From contig CAYXGE010000095.1 in NCBI GenBank assembly GCA_964464435.1, forward strand, positions 1 through 6,812: 6,812 nucleotides of DNA. Reading direction: 5' to 3'. Both the position numbers and the translations under genes were made by a program. The DNA is from CAYXGE01 sp964464435. GTDB taxonomy: Bacteria; Pseudomonadota; Gammaproteobacteria; Burkholderiales; Methylophilaceae. Position 1 is the stretch's first letter. Each line of letters begins with the position of its first letter. The notes beneath the pieces were generated by a model. The model was not told the origin of the DNA, did no database searches, and was given only the letters and a program-made list of their open reading frames with translations. Positions 1-5,234 of this stretch are shown here, one piece after another.

Positions 1-84
1 GTAGTTGAGCAAGAAAAAGCACGGGTGGCAGAATTTAGCGCTAGTTTAGCCAAGCTAGAAGCACAGCTTAGCAAATTAAAATAA
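1..84 (+). CDS. valS: Valyl-tRNA synthetase, C-terminal end (partial)
   Basis: Only the last 27 codons and the TAA stop are present; the gene begins outside the window. The peptide starts VVEQEKARVAEFSASLAKLE and ends in QLSKLK. It is a charged, leucine-periodic coiled-coil. This pattern (an AP-x-x-VVE-x-E start followed by LAKLE-x-QL heptads) is the family signature of the C-terminal coiled-coil arm of bacterial valyl-tRNA synthetase, which contacts the outer corner of tRNA-Val. ValRS charges tRNA-Val with valine in the cytoplasm. A generic coiled-coil protein or an ABC-F ATPase tail is the alternative, because so little sequence is visible. The gene ends just before a strong terminator. Confidence 0.72.
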   Translation, partial: VVEQEKARVAEFSASLAKLEAQLSKLK

Positions 85-86
85 GT

Positions 87-113
87 AAAAAGGCCTCAAA
101 TTGAGGCCTTTTT
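87..113. terminator. Bidirectional rho-independent terminator between valS and tusA
   Basis: A perfect inverted repeat: AAAAAGGCCTCAA (87-99), one base, then TTGAGGCCTTTTT (101-113). The GC-rich core GGCCTC/GAGGCC is flanked by A and T runs, so it can end transcription of valS on the + strand and of the rhodanese-tusA operon, whose last stop codon is at 145, on the minus strand. Confidence 0.9.
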
Positions 114-144
114 ATTGTGGTTTAAGTTAACACAAGCGGTACAC

Positions 145-381
145 TTAAGCTGCTTTCTTTTTAATATGAAACACAAACTCTTCATTTTGTTCTTCAAGCA
201 ATACAAGCTCATGCCCAGTTTGCTTACAAAACCCCTGAAAATCTCTCACAGCACCTTTGTCTGTTGCCACTATCTTAAGCACCTGCCCAGCTGCTATTTC
301 CGCAATGGCTTTTTTACAACGTAAAATTGGCAATGGGCACTTTAAGCCGCGCGCATCTAACTCTTTATCAAATGTACTCAT
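145..381 (-). CDS. tusA: TusA-family sulfur carrier protein
   Basis: This is a 78-residue cytoplasmic protein, the usual size for the TusA/SirA family. The hallmark CPxP motif is present as KCPLPIL, with the expected persulfide-carrying cysteine at residue 15, preceded by the typical LDARGLKCP helix start. The later TDKGAVRDFQGFC segment, with Cys52, also fits the family's two-layer alpha/beta fold. TusA proteins accept sulfane sulfur from a cysteine desulfurase or rhodanese and pass it on, for example to tRNA 2-thiouridine synthesis or molybdenum-cofactor pathways. The rhodanese gene lies 30 nt upstream in the same direction, so the two are probably co-transcribed and may be a donor-carrier pair. 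Which downstream acceptor it serves cannot be told: CPLPIL-type paralogs are common, and this may not be the exact ortholog of E. coli TusA. The SD is weak (AGAAAG about 9 nt upstream). Confidence 0.88.
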   Translation of the reverse strand: MSTFDKELDARGLKCPLPILRCKKAIAEIAAGQVLKIVATDKGAVRDFQGFCKQTGHELVLLEEQNEEFVFHIKKKAA

Positions 382-411
382 TTAGTTTTGCTTTCTGTTA
401 ACGCTATCAAG

Positions 412-732
412 TTACATCTGCACAAACGGCAAGTTGTCTCTTGCCCAAGCAAGCACGCCGCCAGTTAAATTATAAACATCTCTACGCCCCTTACTTGCCA
501 TATATGCGGCAGCTTGCGCTGAACGTACCCCACTGTGACAATAAAACACCAAAGGCTCTTTGCCGTCTAATTGTTTTATATGGATTGGCAACGTTGAAAT
601 AGGGATATGTTTAGCACCCGCAATAATGCCTCGCACTACCTCTTCTTGGTTGCGCACATCTACCAAATTCACTTTTTGATTTGCCAACATTTCAGACAAC
701 TCTGCTGGGCTTAATTCTTTATAACCATTCAT
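412..732 (-). CDS. Single-domain rhodanese (sulfurtransferase)
   Basis: This 106-residue protein is a single rhodanese domain, similar in size to GlpE. The catalytic loop reads YCHSGVRS, giving an active-site cysteine at residue 65 followed by the Arg of the six-residue loop that binds the sulfur donor. Other family marks are VDVRNQEE (residues 24-31), where the conserved DVR precedes the core strand, GAKHIPIS (39-46), and the C-terminal NLTGGVLAW (88-96). The expected reaction is transfer of sulfane sulfur from thiosulfate or a persulfide onto an acceptor thiol. A tusA-family carrier gene follows 30 nt downstream, suggesting that TusA is the acceptor; this is inference. There is no signal peptide, so it should be cytoplasmic. 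The start is well supported by an AGGAG Shine-Dalgarno 7 nt upstream. Confidence 0.92.
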   Translation of the reverse strand: MNGYKELSPAELSEMLANQKVNLVDVRNQEEVVRGIIAGAKHIPISTLPIHIKQLDGKEPLVFYCHSGVRSAQAAAYMASKGRRDVYNLTGGVLAWARDNLPFVQM

Positions 733-739
733 CGCATCG

Positions 740-744
740 CTCCT
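740..744 (-). promoter_or_regulatory. Strong ribosome binding site of the rhodanese gene
   Basis: CTCCT on the + strand reads AGGAG on the minus strand, 7 nt before the ATG at 732. It fixes the start of the rhodanese gene. Confidence 0.8.
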
Positions 745-758
745 GCATGATTAGTTGA

Positions 759-764
759 ATTATA
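759..764 (-). promoter_or_regulatory. Candidate -10 box for the rhodanese-tusA operon
   Basis: The minus strand reads TATAAT, a perfect -10 hexamer, 26 nt before the start codon. The best -35 at 17-nt spacing is poor (TTCCAA), so the promoter may be weak or activator-dependent. The assignment rests mainly on the -10 box. Confidence 0.4.
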
Positions 765-826
765 TGCTGTGAAACGTTTAGTTGGAAGTAAAGCCTAGAT
801 TTGATTGAATAAATGCGTATATTTCG

Positions 827-856
827 TTGCCATCTAATAGTTGCATAGCTCATAAT
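827..856 (+). promoter_or_regulatory. Candidate sigma70 promoter of dedA
   Basis: TTGCCA (827-832) and CATAAT (851-856) are each five of six matches to consensus, with an 18-nt spacer. Transcription would start near 863 and leave a leader of roughly 63 nt before the dedA ATG. The intergenic region 733-925 holds this promoter and the divergent rhodanese promoter; nothing else clear is seen there. Confidence 0.5.
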
Positions 857-925
857 TCAAGCTTAAGCATCGCACTAGTTAATTGCTGAACCACACGCAT
901 CATCAACTCACAATAGAAATTATTT

Positions 926-1579
926 ATGGACTTTTCATCACTCATTGACGTTTTTCTTCACCTAGACAAGCATTTAGAAGTTATCACAGCAAGCTGGGGC
1001 GTCTGGATTTACTTGCTACTATTTATCATTATTTTTACTGAAACTGGCCTAGTGGTAATGCCTGTGTTACCTGGTGATTCGTTACTATTTGTGGCTGGCA
1101 CCATTGCAGCTGTTGGCAATATGAGCTTACCCACGTTAATGATTACGCTATCAATAGCTGCCATTTTGGGTGATGCTGTCAATTATTCTATAGGTAGATG
1201 GTGTGGACCCAAAGTGTTTGCTTGGGAAAACTCAAGATGGTTTAATAAAAACGCCTTTGATAAAACCCATGCATTTTATGAAAAACATGGCCCTGTAACA
1301 ATTATCGTGGCTAGATTTATGCCGTTTATTCGCACCTTTGCGCCTTTTGTGGCAGGCCTTGCACAAATGTCTTACCCTCGATTCGCCACATACAATATTA
1401 TTGGTGGCTTGCTTTGGGTATGTAGCCTTACCACTTTAGGCTATATGTTAGGAGAGCACCCATGGGTTAAAGCGCACTTTTCAATGGTGACCCTCGCCAT
1501 GATTATCATTCCAGGCTTGCCTGCAGCATGGGTGTTCTGCAAACACTTTTGGGATAAACACATTGCAAAAACAGCTTAA
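926..1579 (+). CDS. DedA-family inner membrane protein
   Basis: This 217-residue integral membrane protein has the usual length for the DedA/SNARE-associated family. Conserved pieces appear in order: ETGLVVMPVLPGDSLLF (residues 39-55), LGDAVNYSIGR (81-91), ARFMPFIRTFAPFVAG (129-144) and N157-G161 leading into another hydrophobic segment. Counting places Glu39, Asp51, Arg130 and Arg136 at the positions recalled as essential in E. coli YqjA, strong support for a working family member. Hydrophobic stretches lie near residues 25-45, 55-85, 155-175 and 185-205. DedA proteins act in the cytoplasmic membrane in lipid flipping (undecaprenyl phosphate or phospholipid recycling), envelope pH and proton-motive-force homeostasis, and drug tolerance; the substrate here is not known. 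An in-frame TAG at 914-916 excludes a longer N-terminus, but the SD before the ATG is weak. It appears monocistronic and ends before a terminator. Confidence 0.9.
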   Translation: MDFSSLIDVFLHLDKHLEVITASWGVWIYLLLFIIIFTETGLVVMPVLPGDSLLFVAGTIAAVGNMSLPTLMITLSIAAILGDAVNYSIGRWCGPKVFAWENSRWFNKNAFDKTHAFYEKHGPVTIIVARFMPFIRTFAPFVAGLAQMSYPRFATYNIIGGLLWVCSLTTLGYMLGEHPWVKAHFSMVTLAMIIIPGLPAAWVFCKHFWDKHIAKTA

Positions 1580-1624
1580 TTCAGTAGATTTTTGTAAGAA
1601 TTATTTCTAAACCCACAAAAATAA

Positions 1625-1652
1625 AAACGGCTCACATAACTGTGAACCGTTT
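1625..1652. terminator. Shared terminator of dedA (+) and tRNA-Phe (-)
   Basis: AAACGG-C-TCACA, a TAAC loop and TGTGA-A-CCGTTT form a 12-bp stem with one C-A mismatch. On the minus strand the stem is followed by TTTTTATTTTT, a good U-tract for ending the tRNA transcript. On the + strand it runs into TTTAAATATTTT, a weaker tract for dedA. Confidence 0.72.
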
Positions 1653-1755
1653 AAATATTTTAAGCCTTTTATTTTAAGCTACTTATTATTGAACCTAGAA
1701 TAAATTACCCAACTTAAGTTTTACCCATATGCATCTGCATACAAGGCCAATTTGA

Positions 1756-1831
<76 letters not shown>

Positions 1832-1844
1832 ATCAGGTTTGTCT

Positions 1845-1860
1845 TTTCGTTTTCACGAAA
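1845..1860 (-). other. Hairpin in the tRNA-Phe 5' leader
   Basis: TTTCGT (1845-1850) and ACGAAA (1855-1860) form a 6-bp stem with a 4-nt loop, between the predicted transcription start (about 1861) and the mature tRNA 5' end (1831). It would fold at the very 5' end of the precursor tRNA. Confidence 0.5.
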
Positions 1861-1867
1861 GAGGCGG

Positions 1868-1897
1868 ATTATAGCAAACTAATTGACCAAGTGTCAT
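1868..1897 (-). promoter_or_regulatory. tRNA-Phe promoter
   Basis: On the minus strand ATGACA (1897-1892, five of six to TTGACA) is followed after 18 nt by a perfect TATAAT (1873-1868). The predicted start near 1861 gives a leader of about 30 nt. The -35 box lies inside the spacer of the opposing kbp promoter. Confidence 0.7.
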
Positions 1898-1911
1898 CGA
1901 TATTTTATAAA
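1883..1911 (+). promoter_or_regulatory. Promoter of the kbp-lipoprotein operon
   Basis: TTGACC (1883-1888), a 17-nt spacer and TATAAA (1906-1911), each hexamer five of six to consensus. Transcription would start near 1918 and leave a leader of about 75 nt. It overlaps the minus-strand tRNA-Phe promoter over bases 1883-1897. Confidence 0.65.
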
Positions 1912-1992
1912 AATTAATAATGCTTTCATTTTAATGTTGATGACAATGTGTTACGGTAGCAGTTCAAACAACGGTATAAAAGGGAGAACACG

Positions 1993-2493
1993 ATGGGGTT
2001 ATTTTCATTTATTAAAGAGGCTGGTGAGAAACTATTTGGCATCGGTGAAGCAAAAGCGGCTGAAGAAGTGGCTAAAAAAGAGCCTACACCTATGAATTTA
2101 GATGCAGCAAACAAGGCGGCGGCCAAGGCGATTGCCGATTATGTAGCCAAAATGAATCTCACTGCAGATGGCCTTACTATTGGATTTGATGGTGCATCTG
2201 CCACGGTGATTGTGCAAGGCATGGCGGCTGACCAAGAAACCAAAGAGAAAATTTTGTTATGTTGCGGTAATGTAGCGGGAGTTGAGCATGTGCAAGATCA
2301 ATTAGGAGTCATTACTGCAGAAGCTGAACCTCAATTTTATACCGTGGTACGTGGTGATACATTATCCAAAGTTGCTAAAGAGTTTTATGGTAATGCAAAC
2401 GCATACATGAAAATTTTTGAAGCCAATAAGCCCATGTTATCGCATCCTGACAAAATTTACCCTGGCCAAATGTTACGTATTCCACCAAATTAA
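1993..2493 (+). CDS. kbp: BON-LysM protein, Kbp/YgaU family
   Basis: This 166-residue protein closely resembles E. coli Kbp (YgaU, 149 residues), a soluble potassium-binding protein. The N-terminus MGLFSFIKEAGEKLF matches the family start. Residues about 40-107 form a BON domain (LTADGLTIGFDGASATVIVQ, then EKILLCCGNVAGVEHVQDQL). Residues 115-164 form a LysM domain with YTVVRGDTLSKVAKEFYGNA, IFEANKPML and the strongly conserved DKIYPGQMLRIP. There is no signal peptide, so it is probably cytoplasmic despite the peptidoglycan-type LysM fold. Compared with Kbp it has about 17 extra residues in an Ala/Lys/Glu-rich linker (about 18-38). In E. coli Kbp binds K+ and is induced by salt or osmotic stress; the same role here is inference. 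The SD AAGGGAG ends about 6 nt before the ATG. A lipoprotein gene follows after 24 nt and is probably co-transcribed. Confidence 0.9.
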   Translation: MGLFSFIKEAGEKLFGIGEAKAAEEVAKKEPTPMNLDAANKAAAKAIADYVAKMNLTADGLTIGFDGASATVIVQGMAADQETKEKILLCCGNVAGVEHVQDQLGVITAEAEPQFYTVVRGDTLSKVAKEFYGNANAYMKIFEANKPMLSHPDKIYPGQMLRIPPN

Positions 2494-2517
2494 TTTTTAT
2501 TCACAAGGGAGTTTTAA

Positions 2518-2805
2518 ATGAGCACATTTTTAAAAGTTTTATTAGCTTCAGTATTAGCGTCTGCATTGTTAGTAGGTTGTGGCAAATCTGAAGAAGCCGC
2601 CGAGGCCATGACAGAAGCGGCAACAGCAACCACAGAAGCTGCCACTGCAACTACTGAAGCCGTTGGCGCTGCTGCTACTGAAGCCGCCGCCGCTACAACT
2701 GAAGCCGCTGCTGCAACTACTGCCGCCGCAGAAGAAGCAAAGGAAGTTGCTGTTGATGCAGTTCAAGCCGCTAAAGACGCTGCCGCAGCTGAAGCAGCAA
2801 AATAA
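2518..2805 (+). CDS. Alanine-rich heptad-repeat lipoprotein, function unknown
   Basis: This 95-residue precursor has a clear lipoprotein signal: Lys6, a hydrophobic core and the lipobox LVGC, with lipidation expected at Cys21. The next residue is Gly rather than Asp, which favours outer-membrane sorting. The 74 residues after Cys21 are almost only Ala, Thr, Glu, Val, Lys and Asp, with no aromatic residue. They contain seven-residue repeats: TEAATAT twice (32-45), an eight-residue variant TEAVGAAA (46-53), TEAAAAT twice (54-67), then a charged helix, and the last residue is Lys95. Such composition predicts a long helix or alanine-type coiled coil anchored by lipid. I do not recognise an experimentally defined family; short Ala-rich lipoproteins are often annotated as hypothetical. 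It lies 24 nt after the Kbp-like gene with its own good SD (AAGGGAG) and is followed by a strong terminator, so it is the second gene of that operon. Confidence 0.85.
   Translation: MSTFLKVLLASVLASALLVGCGKSEEAAEAMTEAATATTEAATATTEAVGAAATEAAAATTEAAAATTAAAEEAKEVAVDAVQAAKDAAAAEAAK
2611..2718 (+). repeat. Degenerate 21-nt tandem repeats in the lipoprotein gene
   Basis: Five units encode TEAATAT, TEAATAT, TEAVGAAA, TEAAAAT and TEAAAAT. The DNA copies differ mostly at third codon positions while the peptide is kept, so selection appears to act on the protein repeat. The third unit is 24 nt long and breaks the heptad register by one residue. Confidence 0.75.
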
Positions 2806-2824
2806 CCAATTAGTTTGCAAGCAT

Positions 2825-2857
2825 ACCCGCATCTCTTAATTGAGTTGCGGGTTTTTT
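2825..2857 (+). terminator. Rho-independent terminator of the kbp-lipoprotein operon
   Basis: ACCCGCA (2825-2831) pairs with TGCGGGT (2846-2852). An inner CTC/GAG extension follows across a T-T mismatch, with a TTAATT loop, and six T residues follow the stem. It ends only 25 nt before the cobT start codon. Confidence 0.88.
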
Positions 2858-2882
2858 ATTGCATCTCAGGTAAAATACCAAG

Positions 2883-3926
2883 ATGCAATTACCTCACATA
2901 CCGCCTATAAACCTTGAGCTTAGCGCTGCTTTGCTAGATAAAATCAACCATAAAACCAAACCACTTGGCGCCTTAGGTAAGTTAGAGTCTTTGGCTTTAC
3001 AAGTTGGTCTCATTCAACAAAGCCTTGCGCCACAACTCAATAAACCGTGCGCATTTGTATTTGCTGCCGACCACGGTATTACTACTGAAAACATTAGTTT
3101 GTTTCCACAAGCAGTGACCGCGCAAATGGTGCTTAATTTTGTTGCTGGTGGCGCTGCCATTAATGTGTTTGCAAAACAAATGGGCTTTGAGTTAGCCATT
3201 GTAGATGCAGGTGTTAATACTGATTTTGAGTCTACTTTGCCAATTCTTCATCACAAAGTTGCCAAAGCAACAGCCAATTTTTTGCATGAGCCTGCGATGA
3301 CAGAATCACAATGCCTGCAAGCGATGCACATTGGTCAAACGCTGATTGAAGCAAGCACAGCGCAAGGCAGTAATGTTTTTGCCTTTGGTGAGATGGGCAT
3401 AGGCAATACCACCTCTGCAGCGGCACTCATGAGTGTATTGTGTGAACTTCCTCCATATGAATGCACTGGGCGAGGGACTGGCCTTGATGATGCAGGTGTT
3501 AAACACAAAACCGCCATTATTGAAGCCGCCATAGCCAAGCATCAACATGCGCTCAATAGTCCATTATCAACACTCAGCCATTTGGGCGGTTTTGAAATTG
3601 CCATGATGGTGGGCGCGATGCTTGCTGCTGCAAGCCATAGATGTATTGTGTTAGTAGATGGGTTTATTTGCAGTGCAGCCGCATTGGTGGCAAAAAACAT
3701 GCAAGTAAGCTTTTTAGACTACTGCGTGTTTACCCATGCCTCACAAGAATCTGGGCATCGGAAAATGTTAGACCATATGCAAGTTAGCCCATTATTAGAC
3801 TTACATTTGCGCCTTGGCGAAGGCACCGGTGCAGTGCTAGCCTACCCTTTGTTACAAGCTGCCGTTAATTTTCTAAATGAAATGGCAAGTTTTGAAACAG
3901 CCAACGTGAGTAACAGCCATGCATAA
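2883..3926 (+). CDS. cobT: Nicotinate-nucleotide:dimethylbenzimidazole phosphoribosyltransferase
   Basis: CobT activates the lower ligand of cobalamin: it transfers phosphoribose from nicotinate mononucleotide to 5,6-dimethylbenzimidazole, giving alpha-ribazole phosphate. At 347 residues it is close to the usual length. Family marks in order are KPLGALGKLE (27-36), FAADHGI (60-66), GEMGIGNTTSAAA (169-181), GRGTGLDDAGVKHK (196-209), LGGFEIA (234-240), THASQESGH (284-292) and LGEGTGA (311-317). Glu313 and Glu170 fit the catalytic Glu317 and the nearby Glu174 of Salmonella CobT with a constant offset of four. It is the first gene of cobT-cobS-cobC and its end overlaps cobS by 8 nt. The start matches the family N-terminus, but the SD is poor (AGG about 13 nt upstream), and the preceding operon's terminator ends 25 nt away, leaving little room for a promoter. 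A TAAAAT at 2871-2876 could be a -10 box that would make the mRNA nearly leaderless. Confidence 0.96.
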   Translation: MQLPHIPPINLELSAALLDKINHKTKPLGALGKLESLALQVGLIQQSLAPQLNKPCAFVFAADHGITTENISLFPQAVTAQMVLNFVAGGAAINVFAKQMGFELAIVDAGVNTDFESTLPILHHKVAKATANFLHEPAMTESQCLQAMHIGQTLIEASTAQGSNVFAFGEMGIGNTTSAAALMSVLCELPPYECTGRGTGLDDAGVKHKTAIIEAAIAKHQHALNSPLSTLSHLGGFEIAMMVGAMLAAASHRCIVLVDGFICSAAALVAKNMQVSFLDYCVFTHASQESGHRKMLDHMQVSPLLDLHLRLGEGTGAVLAYPLLQAAVNFLNEMASFETANVSNSHA

Positions 3927-4680
3927 TATTTGGCAAAAAGAATGGCGCAACTTGCTTTTAGCCATTGGCTTTTTTACGCGCATCCCTGTGCCTAGTGTAG
4001 ACAATTTTCAAGAGAGTGATTTAAACCACGCCGCAAAATATTTCCCTTTAGTTGGTTGTCTTGTTGGCTTCATAGCAGCGCTAGTATTTACCCTAAGCAA
4101 TAAAGTGTTTACTACAGATATTGCTGTATTACTTAGCATGGTTGCCACCTTGTACGCTACCGGCGCATTTCATGAAGATGGCCTAACAGATGCTATTGAT
4201 GGCCTTGGTGGCGGCTGGGAAAAAGAGCAAGTGCTTACCATCATGCAAGATTCACGCGTGGGTAGCTATGGCGTAGTGGCTATTTTAATGGTGCTATTAC
4301 TTAAGTTTACGGCTCTCACACATCTCTCGCCCATGCTTATTCCAGCTATTACAGTTGCGGGTCACAGCATAAGCAGAGTTTGCGCTGTATTGGTCATGGC
4401 AACACAAGCCTATGTAAAATCAAGCGGAAAATCCAAGCCCCTAGCTACCCAATTACCGCGCATGAGTTTAATCATTGCTTTGATATTTGGCGCACTCCCC
4501 CTTATTTTTATTCACCCGTTTTTATATTGGAGCTTATTGCCCGTAGCATTTATATGGGTATGGTTTAGCCTGATTTTGAATCATCGACTAGGTGGTTACA
4601 CTGGCGATTGTTTAGGCGCAATGCAACAACTTACCGAAGTGACTTTTTATTTGGGGGTGCTCGCATGCATCTCTATTTAG
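3919..4680 (+). CDS. cobS: Adenosylcobinamide-GDP ribazoletransferase (cobalamin synthase)
   Basis: CobS is the polytopic inner-membrane enzyme that joins adenosylcobinamide-GDP to alpha-ribazole or its 5'-phosphate, the step where the two halves of coenzyme B12 meet. The 253-residue length is normal. Early residues contain FFTRIPVP (18-25). The acidic, metal-binding family motif appears as FHEDGLTDAIDGLGGGW (84-100), followed by DSRVGSYG (111-118) and, near the end, GGYTGDCLGA (225-234). Hydrophobic segments lie near residues 41-60, 66-84, 117-133, 138-160, 183-199 and 201-221. The ATG is inside the cobT stop region (overlap ATGCATAA, 3919-3926), which suggests translational coupling with CobT, the enzyme that supplies its substrate. 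Its own 3' end overlaps cobC by 16 nt. Confidence 0.96.
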   Translation: MHNIWQKEWRNLLLAIGFFTRIPVPSVDNFQESDLNHAAKYFPLVGCLVGFIAALVFTLSNKVFTTDIAVLLSMVATLYATGAFHEDGLTDAIDGLGGGWEKEQVLTIMQDSRVGSYGVVAILMVLLLKFTALTHLSPMLIPAITVAGHSISRVCAVLVMATQAYVKSSGKSKPLATQLPRMSLIIALIFGALPLIFIHPFLYWSLLPVAFIWVWFSLILNHRLGGYTGDCLGAMQQLTEVTFYLGVLACISI

Positions 4681-5234
4681 TTCGTCATACCAAACCACAA
4701 GTTGAAGCAGGCATTTGTTACGGACAAACCGATTTAGATGTTGCTGAAAGTTTTACCATCGATGCAATGGAAGTACAAAAAAAACTTGCGCACCTGAACC
4801 ATGCTAAGCTTATTAGTAGCCCCTTAAAACGTTGCAGCAAGCTTGCGCAACAATTTAAGCAATTTGGTGAAATCACTTATGACAAGCGCATTATGGAGCT
4901 TAATTTTGGTGATTGGGAAATGCAAAAGTGGGATGACATTCCCAATGGCGTGATTGAACAATGGGCAGAAGACCATGTGCTAAAAGCACCACCCAACGGT
5001 GAGTCATTTTATGCGCTATCGCAAAGGTGCGTAAGCTTTTTAGAAGAAGTAAGCGCTAACACTAAAGATGAAAACATCATCATATTTACCCATGCTGGTG
5101 CCATTCGCGCTATGCTTGCGTACGTGCTTGGCCTGCCTTTACAAAACGCTTTTAGACTACATGCAGATTACGCAAGCGTGAGCGTTTTGCATTTGCAAGA
5201 CCAGCTCAAAACACTAATTAAATTAAACCACTGA
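4665..5234 (+). CDS. cobC: Alpha-ribazole phosphatase, histidine phosphatase family
   Basis: CobC removes the 5'-phosphate of alpha-ribazole phosphate (or of adenosylcobalamin phosphate) in nucleotide-loop assembly. The protein is 189 residues from the ATG at 4665. It begins MHLYLVRHTKP, giving the catalytic phosphohistidine His8 after Arg7; RHT replaces the commoner RHG, which I recall as usual for proteobacterial CobC. The other histidine-phosphatase residues are visible: Arg56 in SSPLKRC, Glu78 in MELNFGDWE and the second histidine His143 in FTHAGA. A longer reading from 4608 would add 19 residues (MFRRNATTY...) before the phosphatase core; I reject it because GGGGGTG lies just before 4665 and the family starts there. 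It overlaps cobS by 16 nt. Its last 12 nt overlap the convergent ybcJ gene. A general phosphoglycerate-mutase-like phosphatase is the alternative, but the operon context argues for CobC. Confidence 0.92.
   Translation: MHLYLVRHTKPQVEAGICYGQTDLDVAESFTIDAMEVQKKLAHLNHAKLISSPLKRCSKLAQQFKQFGEITYDKRIMELNFGDWEMQKWDDIPNGVIEQWAEDHVLKAPPNGESFYALSQRCVSFLEEVSANTKDENIIIFTHAGAIRAMLAYVLGLPLQNAFRLHADYASVSVLHLQDQLKTLIKLNH

Noticed and set aside
115..324. + strand open frame opposite tusA
   Set aside because: Antisense shadow; the TusA reading on the minus strand has a clear CPxP motif and family length.
1883..2126. Short open frames around the kbp start on both strands (1883-2095 + and 1926-2126 -)
   Set aside because: They overlap the promoters and the start of kbp out of frame, have no plausible ribosome site and no recognisable domain.
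2569..2832. Minus-strand cysteine-rich open frame opposite the lipoprotein gene
   Set aside because: Its Cys/Gly/Ser richness is the mirror of the Ala/Glu codon repeats on the + strand; no ribosome site, and it runs through the terminator.
2806..2882. Cobalamin riboswitch upstream of cobT
   Set aside because: Only 77 nt are available, mostly terminator, and no B12-box-like sequence is seen; the aptamer needs about 200 nt. The region before bluB (6622-6666) is also too short.
2997..3548. Several minus-strand open frames inside cobT
   Set aside because: They are antisense to a gene with all family motifs intact and show no coding signature of their own.
4608..4664. Upstream ATG extending cobC by 19 residues
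   Set aside because: The extension lies inside cobS in another frame, precedes the family's normal MxLxLVRH start, and the GGGGGTG ribosome site fits the ATG at 4665.
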